Source: Monodelphis domestica
Taxonomy: Eukaryota; Chordata; Mammalia; Didelphimorphia; Didelphidae
Length of the DNA stretch: 64,000 nucleotides
Direction: 5' to 3'
Assembly (NCBI RefSeq): GCF_027887165.1
Contig: NC_077227.1
Span: 76,130,305 to 76,194,304, forward strand
The translations under genes were made by a program, and so were the position numbers. The stretch's first letter is position 1. Every line of letters begins with the position of its first letter. Positions 47,266 through 59,399 of the stretch are shown here, piece by piece. The notes under the pieces were generated by a model. The model did no database searches and had not been told where the DNA came from. It was given only the letters and a program-made list of their open reading frames with translations.

Positions 47266-47500
47266 GCCTTCTCTCTCTGTCTCTGTCTCTCTCTCTCTCT
47301 GTCTCTCTCTGTCTCTGTCTCTGTCTCTGTCTCTCTCTCTTTCTCTTTCTCTTTCTCTCTCTCTCTCCATCTCTCCCCCCTGTAAATCCCCTTTCCCCTC
47401 TCTTTTTCCCTCTCTGTATCCCTGTTTTTCTCTCCTTTCCCTCCTTCCCTCCCTCCCTCTCTTTCTCTCTCTCTCTCTTCCTCTCTTCCCCCCTCGGAAA
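47266..47500. repeat. (TCTCTG)n/(CT)n/(CCTT)n pyrimidine tract
   Basis: About 235 bp almost purely pyrimidine on the plus strand; the open frames in it are repeat artefacts. Confidence 0.92.
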
Positions 47501-48418
47501 AAAAAATGGTTGCTGTCAACCTTGAATTAGGTAATGAATGGAAGGGACTTTGTTAACGTTAAAGTCCACTATAAATGTCAGTTATCCTTAAAACATTGGT
47601 CTGAGGATGTAAAGGTAGAATCTGCTAGAGACTTCATCCCTACAATAAAAAGCAGAAGGTGGCATTTACTCTAGAATAGAAACATGCTTCCTCCCTTGCT
47701 CTCTCTCTGACTCATTTCTTCTTTCCTAGGCAGATAACAAGGATTTCTCATTTATGAGAACCCCAAAGCCTTTCTCCAACACATTTGGCAAACAAATGAA
47801 GGTTTGTACCTTAGCATTTATGAGGGCATTTTTACAGAACCAGAGAAGCTGTAAAACTCCTCATTTCCAGCTCAAGAGGCAGTGGCAGAGATGCTGCTTT
47901 TCCCTTCTCCTCAACATGCTCTGTCCCATAAGGCGAGGGTGCAGAGCAAGAGGGGCCTGTTTTTCCAGGAACACATCAATCTCTCCTCTTCAGTCTTTCT
48001 TTTCCCCAATGCCTCCTGGCAGGCGCCTCTAAAGTCAGGGAAAGAGAATCAGTCCTTCCCTGTTGTCACACTCCATGTAAATGATGAAAGATTTACAGAA
48101 CTATTGAGAAAAGCAATTAGAAAAAAGGGAGTTTAGTTCTTGTGATTCTGGTGACTGTGGATGGGGAAAGGAAGTTATTAAAGAGACAAAAATTTTAATT
48201 TGAGACATTTAATAATACCTACTTCCAATAATTATTTTAAACCAGGTCTTAAAAAAATTTTTACTTACAAAAGACAATGGAGTGAAGTTCATAAGGAGAT
48301 TTTAGAAGCAATATATTTTTAAAATTAATGTGATTTTTTAAAAAGTTGGACTTTATCTCCAAATACTTCACTGTGTACTGTAAAGGGCTTGTCTTCCCCC
48401 TTTCTATTTCTTATTCAT
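47501..48418. other. Intergenic, no recognised feature
   Basis: About 900 bp with nothing I can assign. Confidence 0.35.
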
Positions 48419-48419
48419 A

Positions 48420-49770
48420 GAATATCAACTTTCTAAGAGACCTTAGAGGCCAAATAGACTAGTCTCCACTTGATAAATAATCCTCTCTACAATCTTGCCA
48501 ATAAATAGTCATTCACTCTCTAATGAAGGCTCTACATGAGAGGGAATGCACTACTTCCCACGGCAGTTCATTATACTTTGTAACAAAATTAATACAATAT
48601 TTTATTTTTCCCAATGACATGTATGATTTTTAACATTCATTTTTTTTTAAATTGTGAGTTCCAAATTTTCTCCCTGCCCAAGAAAATAAGCAATTTGATC
48701 TAGGTTATACTTGTGTGATCATGCAACACATATTTCCACATTGGGTATGTTATGAAAGAAGATTCATATTAAAAAAATAAACCTGAAGAAAAAAGTGAAA
48801 AATAATATGCTTCTATCTGTATTCAGATTTAATCCATTTTTTTCTCTAGAAATAGACAGCATTTCCCTTCATGCATCCTTTGAAATTGTCTTGGAGCATA
48901 GTATTGCTGAGAATAACTAAGCCATTCATAGCTGATCATTGTAAAATATTACTATCATATTGTAGAGTGTTCTCGTTGTTCTGCTCATTTCACGTCAGTT
49001 CATGTAGGTCTTCCCAGTTTTTTTCTGAACTCCTCCTGCTCATTTCTTATAGCATAATATTATTCTATTACAATCAAATGCTACAAATTGGCCATTCTCC
49101 AATTAATGGACATCCCCTCAATTTCCACTTCTTTGCCACCACAAAAAGAACAGCTATAAATATTTTTGTACAAATAAATCCTCCCCATTCTTTTTTTAAA
49201 AATCTCTTTGGGATACAGAACTAGGAATTGTATTGCTGGATCAAAGGGTATGCATAGTTTTATAGCTCTTTTGCCCATTATACTTCTGAAGGCTCTATTG
49301 GCTAGGAATTTTTGTCTTATCTAGAGTCAAAATTTGCCTCTCTGAAACTTCCATCCCTTTTCTCTTGTACTAACCTCTGGGATTAAGCAGTTCATCTGAG
49401 ATAAAGCAGAGTATGTCTAATCCTCTTTCATAGAAGAACCCTTCAAATACCATAAAGATATCATGTTCACCCAAGTGTTCTCTAGGCTAAACACCTTCTG
49501 TTTCTTTAACCAATCCTGTTATGATATCTCAAGGCCCTTTATTATCCCTCTTGATCTCCCTTGGATGCTCTCTAGCTTATCAGTGTCTGTCCTAAAATAT
49601 AGTGTCTAGAAATGAACACAGTAATTCAGATATTGTCAGAGCAGGGCAAAATACATGCTATGTGCTGGATGTTCCTTCTATTCATTATCTAGGATTGGAA
49701 TGGTTTCTTAATTGCTATTTTTTGGAGTTGACACCTTTTGAGCATATATTCCACCAAAACCTTTATTGAT
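48420..49770 (-). mobile_element. CR1/L3 3' region split by an L1
   Basis: L3 text at 48420-48592 and 49290-49770 ('aatttgcctctctgaaactt', 'cttatcagtgtctgtcctaa', 'cacagtaattcagatattgt') encloses a reverse L1 3' end at 48595-49285. Confidence 0.82.
48595..49285 (-). mobile_element. L1 3' part inside L3
   Basis: 'catgtaggtcttcccagttt', 'cattctccaattaatggaca', 'ttccacttctttgccaccac', 'tgctggatcaaagggtatgc'. It is 5'-truncated near 49285. Confidence 0.85.
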
Positions 49771-50234
49771 GAACAGATCTGGATTTTGTACAGTCTTAGA
49801 GATGAAAGCAAAGAATGGCTTGCGGAGTTGAAAATGGGACTTGCAAGAAAAGACTGAAGAAACTGAATGAGTGAGACTGAAGAGATTGAATGAGTTATCC
49901 TTCCCATCCCCAAGCTGGGGTCAGCTTAGCTTCTCAAAGGTTATGCTAGTGGATTGAAAGCTTGGGCAAGTCCTACAGTTTTCTTCCTGTCTCCTTCACT
50001 GCTCAAGCAATTTGTCTTGACGTCTATTCTTAGAAAACATAGGGAATGCGTTGATGCATATTTTGATTTTTGCAAAATACAGAAGAGCAAATATTTTAAA
50101 ATTTTCAAAGAGAAATACTTCACAATGCTGCTGGGAGTAACTCGGATTTATGTGTAAATACATTTTGCTCTCTGTTCTCTTCTGACAATTTGTGCCAATG
50201 ACACTTTCTTACAGAGGAGAGTCATAAAAACATT

Positions 50235-50495
50235 GAACATAGTTGAAAGACTTAGTCTCCAGTACTGGCTCTGACTCTTTCTAGTGATGACGGGGGAAAT
50301 TGCTTATCCCTCTGAGCTTCAGTTTCCTGATTTGTAGAAGTATCGGGAATATTAGATAGAGAGCTAGAGCTGGAGTCAGGAAGACCTCAATCTAAATCCC
50401 TCCTCAGATACTTAGGAGTTGTATGATCCTAGGCAAGTCAACCTCTCTGGGCCTCAGTTTCTTCATCTGTAAATAAAGGGGCTGGACCAGATGCT
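50235..50495 (+). mobile_element. Two tandem MIR copies
   Basis: 50235-50345 ('gcttcagtttcctgatttgt') and 50346-50495 ('agctggagtcaggaagacct', 'cctcagtttcttcatctgta'). Confidence 0.7.
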
Positions 50496-50509
50496 TATTA
50501 AATATTTCA

Positions 50510-51010
50510 AACTGGATGTCCCAGATACATCTCAAGCTCTAAGTGGACAAAACAATTCATTTTCTTTCCCTCCAAATCCACCCCCCTCTACATTTCCCTA
50601 TTTTCAGAGAACATAATTTTCCCCGTCTCTATGTTCATTACACTCTCTCAACAAATATGTATCCAATCATAAACTAAATCTTGCCATTTCTACCACCATG
50701 ACATCTTCCTTATCTAATTCCTTCTCTCTACTCACAAACTAAATGCTTTAATTCTAGTCTTAATTTCTCTAGCCTGGTTTTCCATCATCTTCTTCTTTGG
50801 TCTCGCTGACTTGATCATTTGTAAAAGTCATTTTCTTTCTTAAGTGGAGATATGATTATGCAACTCCTGTACTTAATCAACTACAGTGCCTCTCAGTTGC
50901 CTGAAGGATAAAATATAAATCCTTCTGTTTGGCTTTTAAAGCTCTTCATTACTTAACTCAAGTCTCTCAAACCTCATTTTATATCACAACCCTTCCTTCA
51001 CTCTATAAAG
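50510..51010 (+). mobile_element. L2 ORF2 3' part
   Basis: Starts in the L2 LSKxxLIIxFP region ('caaacaattcattttcttt'-like text at 50545) and continues to 'tcttaagtggagatatgatt', 'ttttaaagctcttcattact'. Confidence 0.65.
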
Positions 51011-51115
51011 GAAGAGGGGGAGGAGGAGGAAGAGGAGATAAAGAGAAGGAGAAAAAAGGAAAGGTGGAGGAGGAGAAAAGAAGACAGAGAGGAGGAAAGT
51101 GGCAAAATGTAGAGT
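51005..51115. repeat. (GGA/GAA)n purine tract
   Basis: GGAGGAGGAAGAGG-type sequence; triplex-prone polypurine. Confidence 0.85.
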
Positions 51116-51384
51116 ACAGTTAAATTGATTGAACCTTGGCTTATTTAAATAAGTAAATAAAAATAGAAAATGGGAAATGGATAATAGAACTGATGGTAAT
51201 ATAATATAATATTTTTAATATAACAATTTTATCTAGAAGTTTAATGGATGCAAATTAATTCTCATAACAAAGGGCCTGAAAGAGCTGAAAAAGTTCCTTA
51301 GTCAGTAAACATTAGGCTTATTTACCAAATAGAAAAAGATGGCTGCTAAAAAGCCCATCACCAGAAGATTGATCAATCATTTCA

Positions 51385-51985
51385 TCAATAAGAATTATTC
51401 TGTTCAAGAATATTCATAGCTGTGCTCTTTGTGGTGGCCAAAAACTGGAAAACGAGGGGATGCCCATCAATTGGGGAATGGCTGAACAAATTGTGGTATA
51501 TGTTGGTGATGGAATACTATTGTGCTAAAAGGAATAATAAAGTGGAGGAGTTCCATGGAGACTGGAACAACCTCCAGGAAGTGATGCAGAGTGAGAGGAG
51601 CAGAACCAGGAGAACATTGTACACAGAGACTGATACATTATGGCACAATCTAATGCAATGGACTTCTCTACTAGCAGAACATTTCTGAGGGACTTACGAG
51701 AAAGAATGCTATCCACATCCAGAGAAAGAACTGTGGGAGTAGAAACACAGAAGAAAAACAACTGCTTGATCACAAGGGTGGAGATATGATTGGGGATGTA
51801 GACTCTAACCAATCACCCTAATGCAAATATTAATCATATGGAAATGGGTCTTGATCAATGACACATGTAAAACCTAGTGGAATTGTGCATCAGCTATGGG
51901 AGGGGGTTACAGCGAGAGGAGGGAAAGAACATGAATCTTGTAACCATGGAAAAATATTCTAAATTAACTAATTAATAAAAATTTC
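51385..51985 (+). mobile_element. L1 3' part, relatively well preserved
   Basis: 'tttgtggtggccaaaaactg', 'catcaattggggaatggctg', 'gcagaaccaggagaacattg', 'ctatccacatccagagaaag', 'gggtcttgatcaatgacaca', 'catggaaaaatattctaaat' and an AT-rich tail. The 5' end is truncated within ORF2. Confidence 0.9.
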
Positions 51986-52110
51986 CCCCCAAAGAAGCAT
52001 TTATTAAATGAATACTGTGTGCAGGCACTGTGTGAAGCATTGTGAATGCAATGACAAAGATGAAACAGTCCCTGTTCTTAAGTAGCATTCATTATATTAC
52101 AGGAGACAAC
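51986..52110 (-). mobile_element. L2 3' end
   Basis: 'gcatttattaaatgaatact', 'cagtccctgttcttaagtag'. Confidence 0.65.
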
Positions 52111-53125
52111 ATGCAGAGCTATTGTGGTTTGTAACTTCTGGATTGACAATCCCAAAGCCAATCTAGTTACAGTCTCCCTTCAAGGTTCTGGAGATAGCAC
52201 TGATGAATTTCAGGGATGTTGCTTCTATAATTCCATAAGCTCTAGACCCCATCCCAAGTATGTTTCCCTGACCAAGATCCACTATTTACTAGTGCCCAGT
52301 TTAATTTAATCAATTTACATCAATTGGATATTACAAAGAGATATTTATTTCAAAGAAAGAATATGCATAGAGGTACAAATATGTTTTCTTCTAATATCTT
52401 AGGAGAATTCTCTCCTGTTTACCAACTTGGTCCATTGGTCCCTTGGAAATGTCACACATTTTCTGCATTGTAGGGGTGCCACCAAGTTCATATTCCTATG
52501 TGACATTCCTGTGAGATGAGACTTTATCTAAACTACTGCTAAGCCAAGCCCTGAAGGTTCATTCTTTAGGATACTGATGCTGGATTGCTTGTAGAATCTG
52601 GCATGGAATCAGCTCCTAGACCTAAGTGATTTGCTCATCTGTACCCAAGATTAATCTTCCCTTAAAAGAAAAGAACAAACATGGATGTGATGAACTGGGG
52701 TTCATATTCACTGGTTTCCTATTGGCCTCAGAAAGGAGGATAGGCCTTACAACTTACCACATTACATTTCATTAGACACTCTAAGATAGAAAGAAGTTGA
52801 ATGAAGAGAAAAGCCAAATCGAGAGAGCACTAGATTAAGAATTCCTTTTCAGTCCCTCCCACTCCCTCCAGTTTGGGGTAGGAAGCAGCTGTCAAAGCAG
52901 ATCTTCTTTATCCTTTAGTAAAGACCAGAAATAGTGACAGAAGGTCTATACACATGTTCCAAAAGGTCTTGAAGGCACTTTGATTACATATCCTCACAAC
53001 TCTTCTGGAAGTAGACTCTAAACTCTTCTGAGTAAGGAATGATACACAGTGGCACTCTAAACATTGGACTCATTGGTTAGTCCCTTGTTATAATATAAAA
53101 ACTAAATACGAGGTTATTTGAGTGG
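52111..53125. other. Intergenic, no recognised feature
   Basis: About 1 kb with no repeat or gene I can name. Confidence 0.35.
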
Positions 53126-53127
53126 AG

Positions 53128-54340
53128 GAACAACTAGGAACTGGGAAGAGAGGGAGCAGGGAAGGCTCTTTCATCCTTAGAAAGTAGACCTTGAAAGAAA
53201 CTACCCTGGAGAGCAATTTGGAACTTTGCCCAAAGGGTTATAAAACTATGCATTCCCTTTGATCCAACAATACTACTACTAAGTGTGTATCCCATAGAAT
53301 TTAAAAAGAAAAAAGGGAAAATGACCCATTTGTACAAAAATCTTTGTAACAGTTCTTTTTTTGTGGTAGCAAAGAATTGGAAATTGAGGGTAATGTTCAA
53401 TAATTGGAGAATGGATGAACAAGTGGTATATGATTGTAATGGGCTTTAAGAAAAGATGAGCAGGAGGATTTCAGAGAAATCTGGAAAGACTTACATGAAC
53501 GAATGAGAAGAGAAATGAGCAGAACCAGGAGAATGTGATACCTAGCAACATCAATACCATACAGTGAAAGACTTAGCTGCTCTCAGCAATTCAGTGATCC
53601 AAGACAATCCCAAAGAGTTTATGTTGAAAGTACTATTTCCAGAGAGAATTGGAGCCCAGATGCAGATCAAAGTAGACCATTCTTCACTTTGTTTTCTTCA
53701 TCTTTTTATGTACCTTTTTCCATGACATAATAGGTATGGAAATCTATTTTGTATGATAACACATATATAATCAATAGCAAATCACTTAGCATCTCTGGGT
53801 TGGGGAAAGGAGGAAGGAAGAGAGAGAATGGGCAACTCAAAATGTTAGAAAATGAGTATCAAAAATTGTTTTTATATGATAGTGGGAAAAATAAGTCATT
53901 AAAAAGAAAGAAACTAGAAACTCTAAGAGAAAGAGGAGAGAAAGAAATGTCATAGAGGAAAACTACTTAAAAGGCATAGACATGACACATGGGGTGTTCA
54001 AGGAATAGTTAGAAGGCCAGTTTGGTTATGCCTGAGTGAACAGTATGGGGAATAATGTACAATAAAAATGGAAAGGTAAACTGGAGACCAGGCTTTAAAT
54101 GACCTTCAGAAGTATTTATATTTACTCTAGAAGTGATAGGGTACACTGGAGTTTTTTGAGCAAGAGAGTGCTATGTTTTAGGAAATCTTTTGTGCTGGGT
54201 AGAATGATGGATGGAGTGATGAGATATTTCACCCAGCAACTCATGAAGGCTATCCAATAAGGTGGAAAGAGGTTCAAATCTGCAAGAGAGAGGGATGGAA
54301 TCAATGAAATCATGGATCTTTTGAAATCCTGAAGCAATAG
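53128..54340 (-). mobile_element. Antisense L2 split by an L1
   Basis: L2 flanks: 'ctttcatccttagaaagtag', 'accttgaaagaaact' before; 'tgttcaaggaatagttagaa', 'ctctagaagtgatagggtac', 'ggagttttttgagcaagaga' after the L1 at 53200-53915. Confidence 0.75.
53200..53915 (+). mobile_element. L1 3' part inside L2
   Basis: 'ggagagcaatttggaacttt', 'ccctttgatccaacaatact', 'gacttacatgaacgaatgag', 'ggaaatctattttgtatgat' and an A-rich end. Flanking AAAGAAACT occurs on both sides. Confidence 0.9.
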
Positions 54341-54734
54341 CAATCTAGGTCCTTAATCAAATTTGACCATTTTCCACAGTGGGAAAGGAGCACTCAGGCT
54401 CCAACTAGATCTTTTCTTTCTTTCAGTTACTCAAATTTTTATACATTTCATAGTATTTCTGGGGCCCTATTCACACAAAATTTCTGCCTGTGCACCCTGC
54501 CCCTCTCAATGATCAGTTTCTTTTTACCTTCCCAGAAGATGGAACAAGAAATTTCTGCTATAACATAAGGAATTTAGTGAGGCAAAAGATTTTTTGACAT
54601 AGCAATGGGTGTCTTGTAGAGGTTACAGATTCTCTTATGGAAGTCATTAAGACAGGATACATTCTCATCGATCTGGGAAAGATTTAGATGGATTAACCCT
54701 GTTAGTTTATTCCAAGGATCTTTCTTTTAATAGC

Positions 54735-54875
54735 TCAAGTTGACTTTAAGGTTTGAAGAGCCCTCATTTCACATCAATTTCTTAAGGATGATGGAATTTA
54801 AGTATCTTATCAATACTTTACAGATGAGGAAAAATGAGTTCTGGGAATGTGAAATGACTTATTGAGTCATTCAGC
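54735..54875 (-). mobile_element. MIR
   Basis: 'gatggaatttaagtatctta', 'tttacagatgaggaaaaatg'. Preceded by about 390 bp (54340-54735) with nothing assigned. Confidence 0.55.
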
Positions 54876-54879
54876 AAAG

Positions 54880-55300
54880 AAGCAATGGGATATAGTGGCA
54901 GGAACACCTGAATTGAAGTCAGGAGAGGTCTGGGTTTCAATCCTGGCTCCTTCATGCTCTCCAACCCTGGATAAGCCACTTAATTTTTCTGATTCTCTAA
55001 GAATGCTCTCCACATCCAGAGAAGGAACTGTGGGAATAGAAACACAGAAGAAAAACCTATAATCGATCATGTGATTCGATGGGGATATGATTGGGGTTTT
55101 GGCTTTAAAAGATCACTATTACAAATATGAAAGTATGGAAATCGATTTTGAATAATGATACATATACAACTCAGTGGAATTGCTTGTCAGCTCCAGGAGG
55201 GGGGGAGGGAAGAGAGGAGGGAAAGAATATGAATCATGTAACCATGGAAAAATATTCTAAATAAATTAATTACTATTAAAAAAAGCTTTTCTGATTCTCT
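54880..55300 (+). mobile_element. MIR interrupted by an L1 3' end
   Basis: MIR ('gtctgggtttcaatcctggc', 'gataagccacttaatttttc') stops at 55000. The L1 end occupies 55003-55280, and CTGATTCTCT is repeated on both sides (54988-54997 and again near 55290), a clean target duplication. Confidence 0.85.
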
Positions 55301-55404
55301 GACATCCCGTCCGCCATGATGCTTCTTAAATTTCTTATCACCAGATGTCATTCCTATGAACATCAACAACATGGAAGAGTCTGGGAATAATAAGAATGGG
55401 AACA

Positions 55405-55580
55405 GCTTGCATTTTTCCAGGGTTTTGCAAAGTATTTGTTCTCCTTTTTTGAGGTAGGAGGGGCTAGAATTGTTATGCTCATTGTACAGATGAAATCTTG
55501 GACTAGTTCATAGTTAATTGACTCTGAAATGTGGAAATTGATATCACTTGACTCCAGTTTCAGTATTCTCCTTCTTCCTT
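55405..55580 (-). mobile_element. MIR
   Basis: 'gggttttgcaaagtatttgt', 'tgctcattgtacagatgaaa'. Confidence 0.55.
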
Positions 55581-56185
55581 CCACTTTTCTTACTTGTATT
55601 TGCAGTCTTTCTTAAATCTACTAACTGGAATGCCCAGAAGCATTGTAGGGTGAGAGGAAGGCAAGGAAGTTTTGAGTTCTAGGGTGAGTTAAAGCAATTT
55701 GACCAGCAGATGGCACTCCAGGATTTTAACTTTTACAGACACTCACAGACCTTAACCATTCCCAGAAGAGAAATTCAATGAACCAGAAACAGATCAAACA
55801 GGAAAACGAACTGGGGATGTATGAAAGGTTAGAGTCAGAATCTGGTGAAAAATTACCTAGTGATACAGTTATACACCTATATATGTTGCAATAGATATTA
55901 TCCTTGGAAGCTCCATTAAAAATGGAGCACAGATAATGGAAATTGACATAGCCATGGCCTTGAATGTCATTTTCCCTTTTTCCTTGGATAAAAGAATTAG
56001 GGACAGGGGAGCAGATCAGAAACAATGCATCAATATTCACCAAGTAGCTGAAAACTAATAGACAAAGATCAAAGACCTGTGATTTCACTGCTATTAGTAT
56101 TTCCTCTATAATTTAAGGTCTTAGAGAGTCATCACTTGACCATGGCAAGTATCAGAGGTGGGGTTTAAACCTGGGATACAGAAGA
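55581..56185. other. Intergenic unique sequence with a CTCF-like motif
   Basis: No repeat recognised. CCAGCAGATGGCACT at 55703-55717 matches the CTCF core. Confidence 0.45.
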
Positions 56186-56189
56186 AATA

Positions 56190-56340
56190 CTTGCAAGAGT
56201 TAGAAGACTTGTCTTCAAACATCACCTCTGACACTTGCTGTGGGACTTTGGCTAAGTCATTAAAACTCTCTTGGTCTCAGTTTACTTCTCTGTAAAATGA
56301 GGGAGGTTGGACTGCAGGGCCTTTAAAGTTGCTCCTAGCT
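56190..56340 (+). mobile_element. MIR
   Basis: 'tggctaagtcattaaaactc', 'cagtttacttctctgtaaaa', 'aagttgctcctagctcttga'. Confidence 0.7.
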
Positions 56341-56349
56341 CTTGAACTT

Positions 56350-56450
56350 CTGTTGTTGATCAGTCATCCAGATATGTCTCACTCTTGGTGATCCCATGGA
56401 TCACAGCTTGACAGGCCCTTCTATCTTCAAGACTCCATGGGTTCATCATC
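56350..56450 (-). mobile_element. RTE/Bov-B-like LINE 3' fragment
   Basis: 'ctcttggtgatcccatggat', 'cacagcttgacaggcccttc', the reverse of an RTE-type end and the LINE relative of the Mar-1 SINE tail. Confidence 0.55.
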
Positions 56451-57002
56451 TGGGATCCTACAATTCCAAATCTACACTCTATGTACTTTGTCTCTTCTAG
56501 CAAATGTATTACAACATGTTTTCCCTTCCTGAAAATGGAATGACTAAACAGGTCTCTTAAAAGACAGGAAATAGACATGGAAATAGAGGAAAGGACTACA
56601 GTATCTAGAATTAAACAGCTTGAAAAATAAAAAATAAAAAAAGAATGAAATAGCTTAAGAGATAAATGGAATGGCATACACATGTAAAGTAATTTACTTT
56701 TCCATCTTGTCCAGCTGAAGTATTGGTTCACAATTTTAATGGAGAAATTTTCCTAGCAGAGCAGTTTTAATCTATTTTATAAGACTTATTCGGTTGAATA
56801 GATAGTAGTAAGAAAGAGACAGGGCCATTTGGGGGGAAAGATTCTAAGTCAGCACCTTGTTTTGGGGAGATAACAATGAAACTGAAGAGGTTAAAATAGT
56901 GTAGCCAGTCTGGGCCATGCACCTGGACTGCCAACTATTTATTCTTAATTTTTATGAACCAAGGAGTAAGCCCAGTTAATTTTTTTCAAGTATTTCTTTA
57001 AT
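56451..57002. other. Intergenic, no recognised feature
   Basis: Nothing assigned. Confidence 0.35.
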
Positions 57003-57110
57003 CCAGTGGTGTCAAAATTCAACAGAAATAGGGACGCTCAAGTCATACATAAGGATGTTTGTAGTGACCCCAGAGATCTCATCTCCTCAATTTAAAAAAA
57101 ATCAGTGGTT
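57003..57110 (+). mobile_element. hAT-like fragment
   Basis: 'cagtggtgtcaaaattcaac' and 'catacataaggatgttt' match a common marsupial hAT-like repeat start. Confidence 0.5.
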
Positions 57111-57639
57111 TTTAGCACCGCTTAGATAACGTTCTTTCATAGTTCCAAAGCATTCTCTTCACTCAAATGGACTTCTGATCTTATCTAGCTGGACCTTTCC
57201 TCCAGTGATGTGGAACACAATTTAAGCTCAGTTATTTTTATGGTGTTGGAGTGTTAATGCTGTCAGTACCCTCTAAATTTTGGTTGCTTAGGCTAAAACC
57301 CTGATTATCCCACCTTAGTTCTAGTTTTGATAACTAGGCAAAAATTGGGAGATGAAATCTACCTTTGTGGCCATATTGTTCTCATAGAATTAGAGCTGAA
57401 GGAACCTTAGACAATGTCTAATTTAATCCCTTTGTGTTACCAGAGGAAACTGAGGTCCACTCAGTCGTGTGCTCATCTTTAGCCCCAACAGGCTACTGTA
57501 AAGTCCCTTTTAGTTCTAAATCTCCAATCATAGGATGGATTATCCTAGTAGATTTTTTAAAATGCCTTATAGAGAACTTCTTTCTTTATATTTTGAGGAA
57601 GAAAAATCTCTATCAAATTTACTCTTCCACAAATATTCC
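57111..57639. other. Intergenic; short antisense MIR only
   Basis: 57385-57465 has an antisense MIR phrase ('ccagaggaaactgaggtcca'). The remainder is unassigned. Confidence 0.4.
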
Positions 57640-58145
57640 CTCTATTGTCTCTCCTTTTGGGGGCACCTTTGCTCATGTCATCTTTATGGTTAGGATATCT
57701 TAACCTCTTCTTCAATCTCTGATTCCCCCCACCTTCACCTCCGCTGAAATGCCACCTTTACTCAAAAGTCTCCACTGATCCTTCAAGCTATAAATGTTCT
57801 TCCCTCCCTCATAATCTGTTCTGCTTCTCCTAGGCATTTATATGCATGATAAATGCGGTAAAGTGAAACAAACTGACTTCAGAATCAAAGGATCTGGATT
57901 CAGATTTCACCTCTGATCATTTTATCCTGTGTTAGCTTGAACAGGCCACTTAACTTCCCTGGACTTCAGTTTCATCTATAAAGAGAAGGATTGAATTAGC
58001 TGGCTTCTGAAGTCGCTTCTAGCTTGAGTTTCTAATATCTAGGGACGTGGCTATATATTTTATCTATCCCAGTAGGTTGTCCTGGAAACTTTTTCCGGCT
58101 CCTATATAGTCCTTATGTTTATTGAGTGAATGAATGAAGTCAATA
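57640..58145 (+). mobile_element. L2 3' region and MIR
   Basis: 57640-57855 is L2 ('cctccgctgaaatgccacct', 'cactgatccttcaagctata'). 57860-58030 is MIR ('ggatctggattcagatttca'). 58090-58145 ends like L2 ('tttattgagtgaatgaatga'). Confidence 0.65.
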
Positions 58146-58337
58146 ATAGATTGTGAAAAAGTCTTAAATAATTTTATTTAGGTTAACTCAGATTTGCAAG
58201 TTGTTTTATTTCCATATAATAAAGAAGAAGCCATCCAAAATATTGTTCATAGGCATATTACCTGGCTACCTGGAAAACATTGCTTGGCAGCTGTGCTGAT
58301 TTGGTTTCAGAAAAGCACAGTTAGATACCTCCATGAT

Positions 58338-58542
58338 TCTTTTTTTTTTTAATGCTTATCTTCCATCATAAGGATAGTAACTATTGGTCACAAGGCAGAA
58401 GAGCAATAAGGGCTAGGCAATTGAAATTTAGTGATTTGCCCCAGTTCACACAGCCAAGAAGTGTCTGAGGGCAGATTTGAACTCAGGATCTCCCATCTCC
58501 TTTCCCACCTGTTTGTCCACTGAGCTCCCTAGCTGTCCCTCC
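58338..58542 (-). mobile_element. Class A SINE, diverged
   Basis: 'gcttatcttccatcataagg' to 'gagctccctagctgtccct'. Confidence 0.82.
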
Positions 58543-58794
58543 TTCCATAATTCTTCAGTGTATCTATGGGAATACTTCCTCCAAAAGCATAGACCCAAAT
58601 CATCCATGTCTTCTCATCATGAATAACTCTTGTCCATCTCCTCTGATAAATTCTCTATGGTGGGGTCCACTGAATGTACCCCAAATTTCTAGACATTTCA
58701 TGGTTAACAATGAAGAATGTGTTCTGAGCATCTACTACCCCTTATTCTTGCTACATGGCCTCTTTTTCTGTTAATTTATTTCTCCAATGATATA

Positions 58795-58876
58795 CAAGCT
58801 ACCCCAAAAGTAAAAACTTGGTGTAGTTTTAACTTTTAATAGCAGAAACCTGGACTGAAACTTTTGGGACACCCTG
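58795..58876. mobile_element. Mariner-type palindromic MITE
   Basis: 82 bp flanked by TA on both sides, with ends 'ctaccccaaaag' and 'cttttgggacaccctg' and a largely self-complementary middle ('gtgtagttttaacttttaat'). This fits the small mariner MITEs of mammals. Confidence 0.78.
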
Positions 58877-59029
58877 TACTTCATTCTTTTTTTTTTCTTC
58901 ATAATTCTTTGCAGATAATAAATGACAATTTCAGCATATTTTAATAAAATTTTTATTGATACCTTTTGTGTTTTCACTATCCACATTTCCCAAAGTCACC
59001 CATTATAACCAAGAATGTATAAAAAGGGG

Positions 59030-59226
59030 AAGGGCAGCTAGGTAGTTCAGTGGATAGAATGCTAGGCCTGGATTCCAGAGGACCTGGGTTCGAATTTGAA
59101 TTCAGATACTTCCTGGTTTATGACTCTAGACAAGCCACTTAAGCCCAGTTGCCTAGCTTTTCTCTCTCCTTTGCCTTAGAACCAATACTTAGTGTTGATT
59201 CTGAGACAGAAGGTAAAGGTTTAAAA
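59030..59226 (+). mobile_element. Class A SINE, full length
   Basis: 'aagggcagctaggtagttca' to 'gagacagaaggtaaaggttt' and an AAAAG tail. Confidence 0.9.
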
Positions 59227-59399
59227 GAAAAGAAAAGAAAAAGAAAAAAATTGAACCAAGCTATTGAAGAAGTCTGATATAATAGGCAATATTCTATATC
59301 TGTAGCCCCCAACCTCACCAAAGAAGTGAGGTAAGGGGCTTTTTAGGTCTCTCCTAATTTCATCTAAAGGGTGTCCATAGTTTCATAGCATTCCATTTT

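Noticed and set aside
47127-47530. Open frames over the pyrimidine tract
   Set aside because: Low-complexity translation of (CT)n/(TCTCTG)n only.
51422-51688. 88-codon frame reading LFVVAKNWKTRGCPSIGEWLN
   Set aside because: It is the L1 3' part in frame by chance or as an ORF2 remnant; the L1 is heavily 5'-truncated and not a gene.
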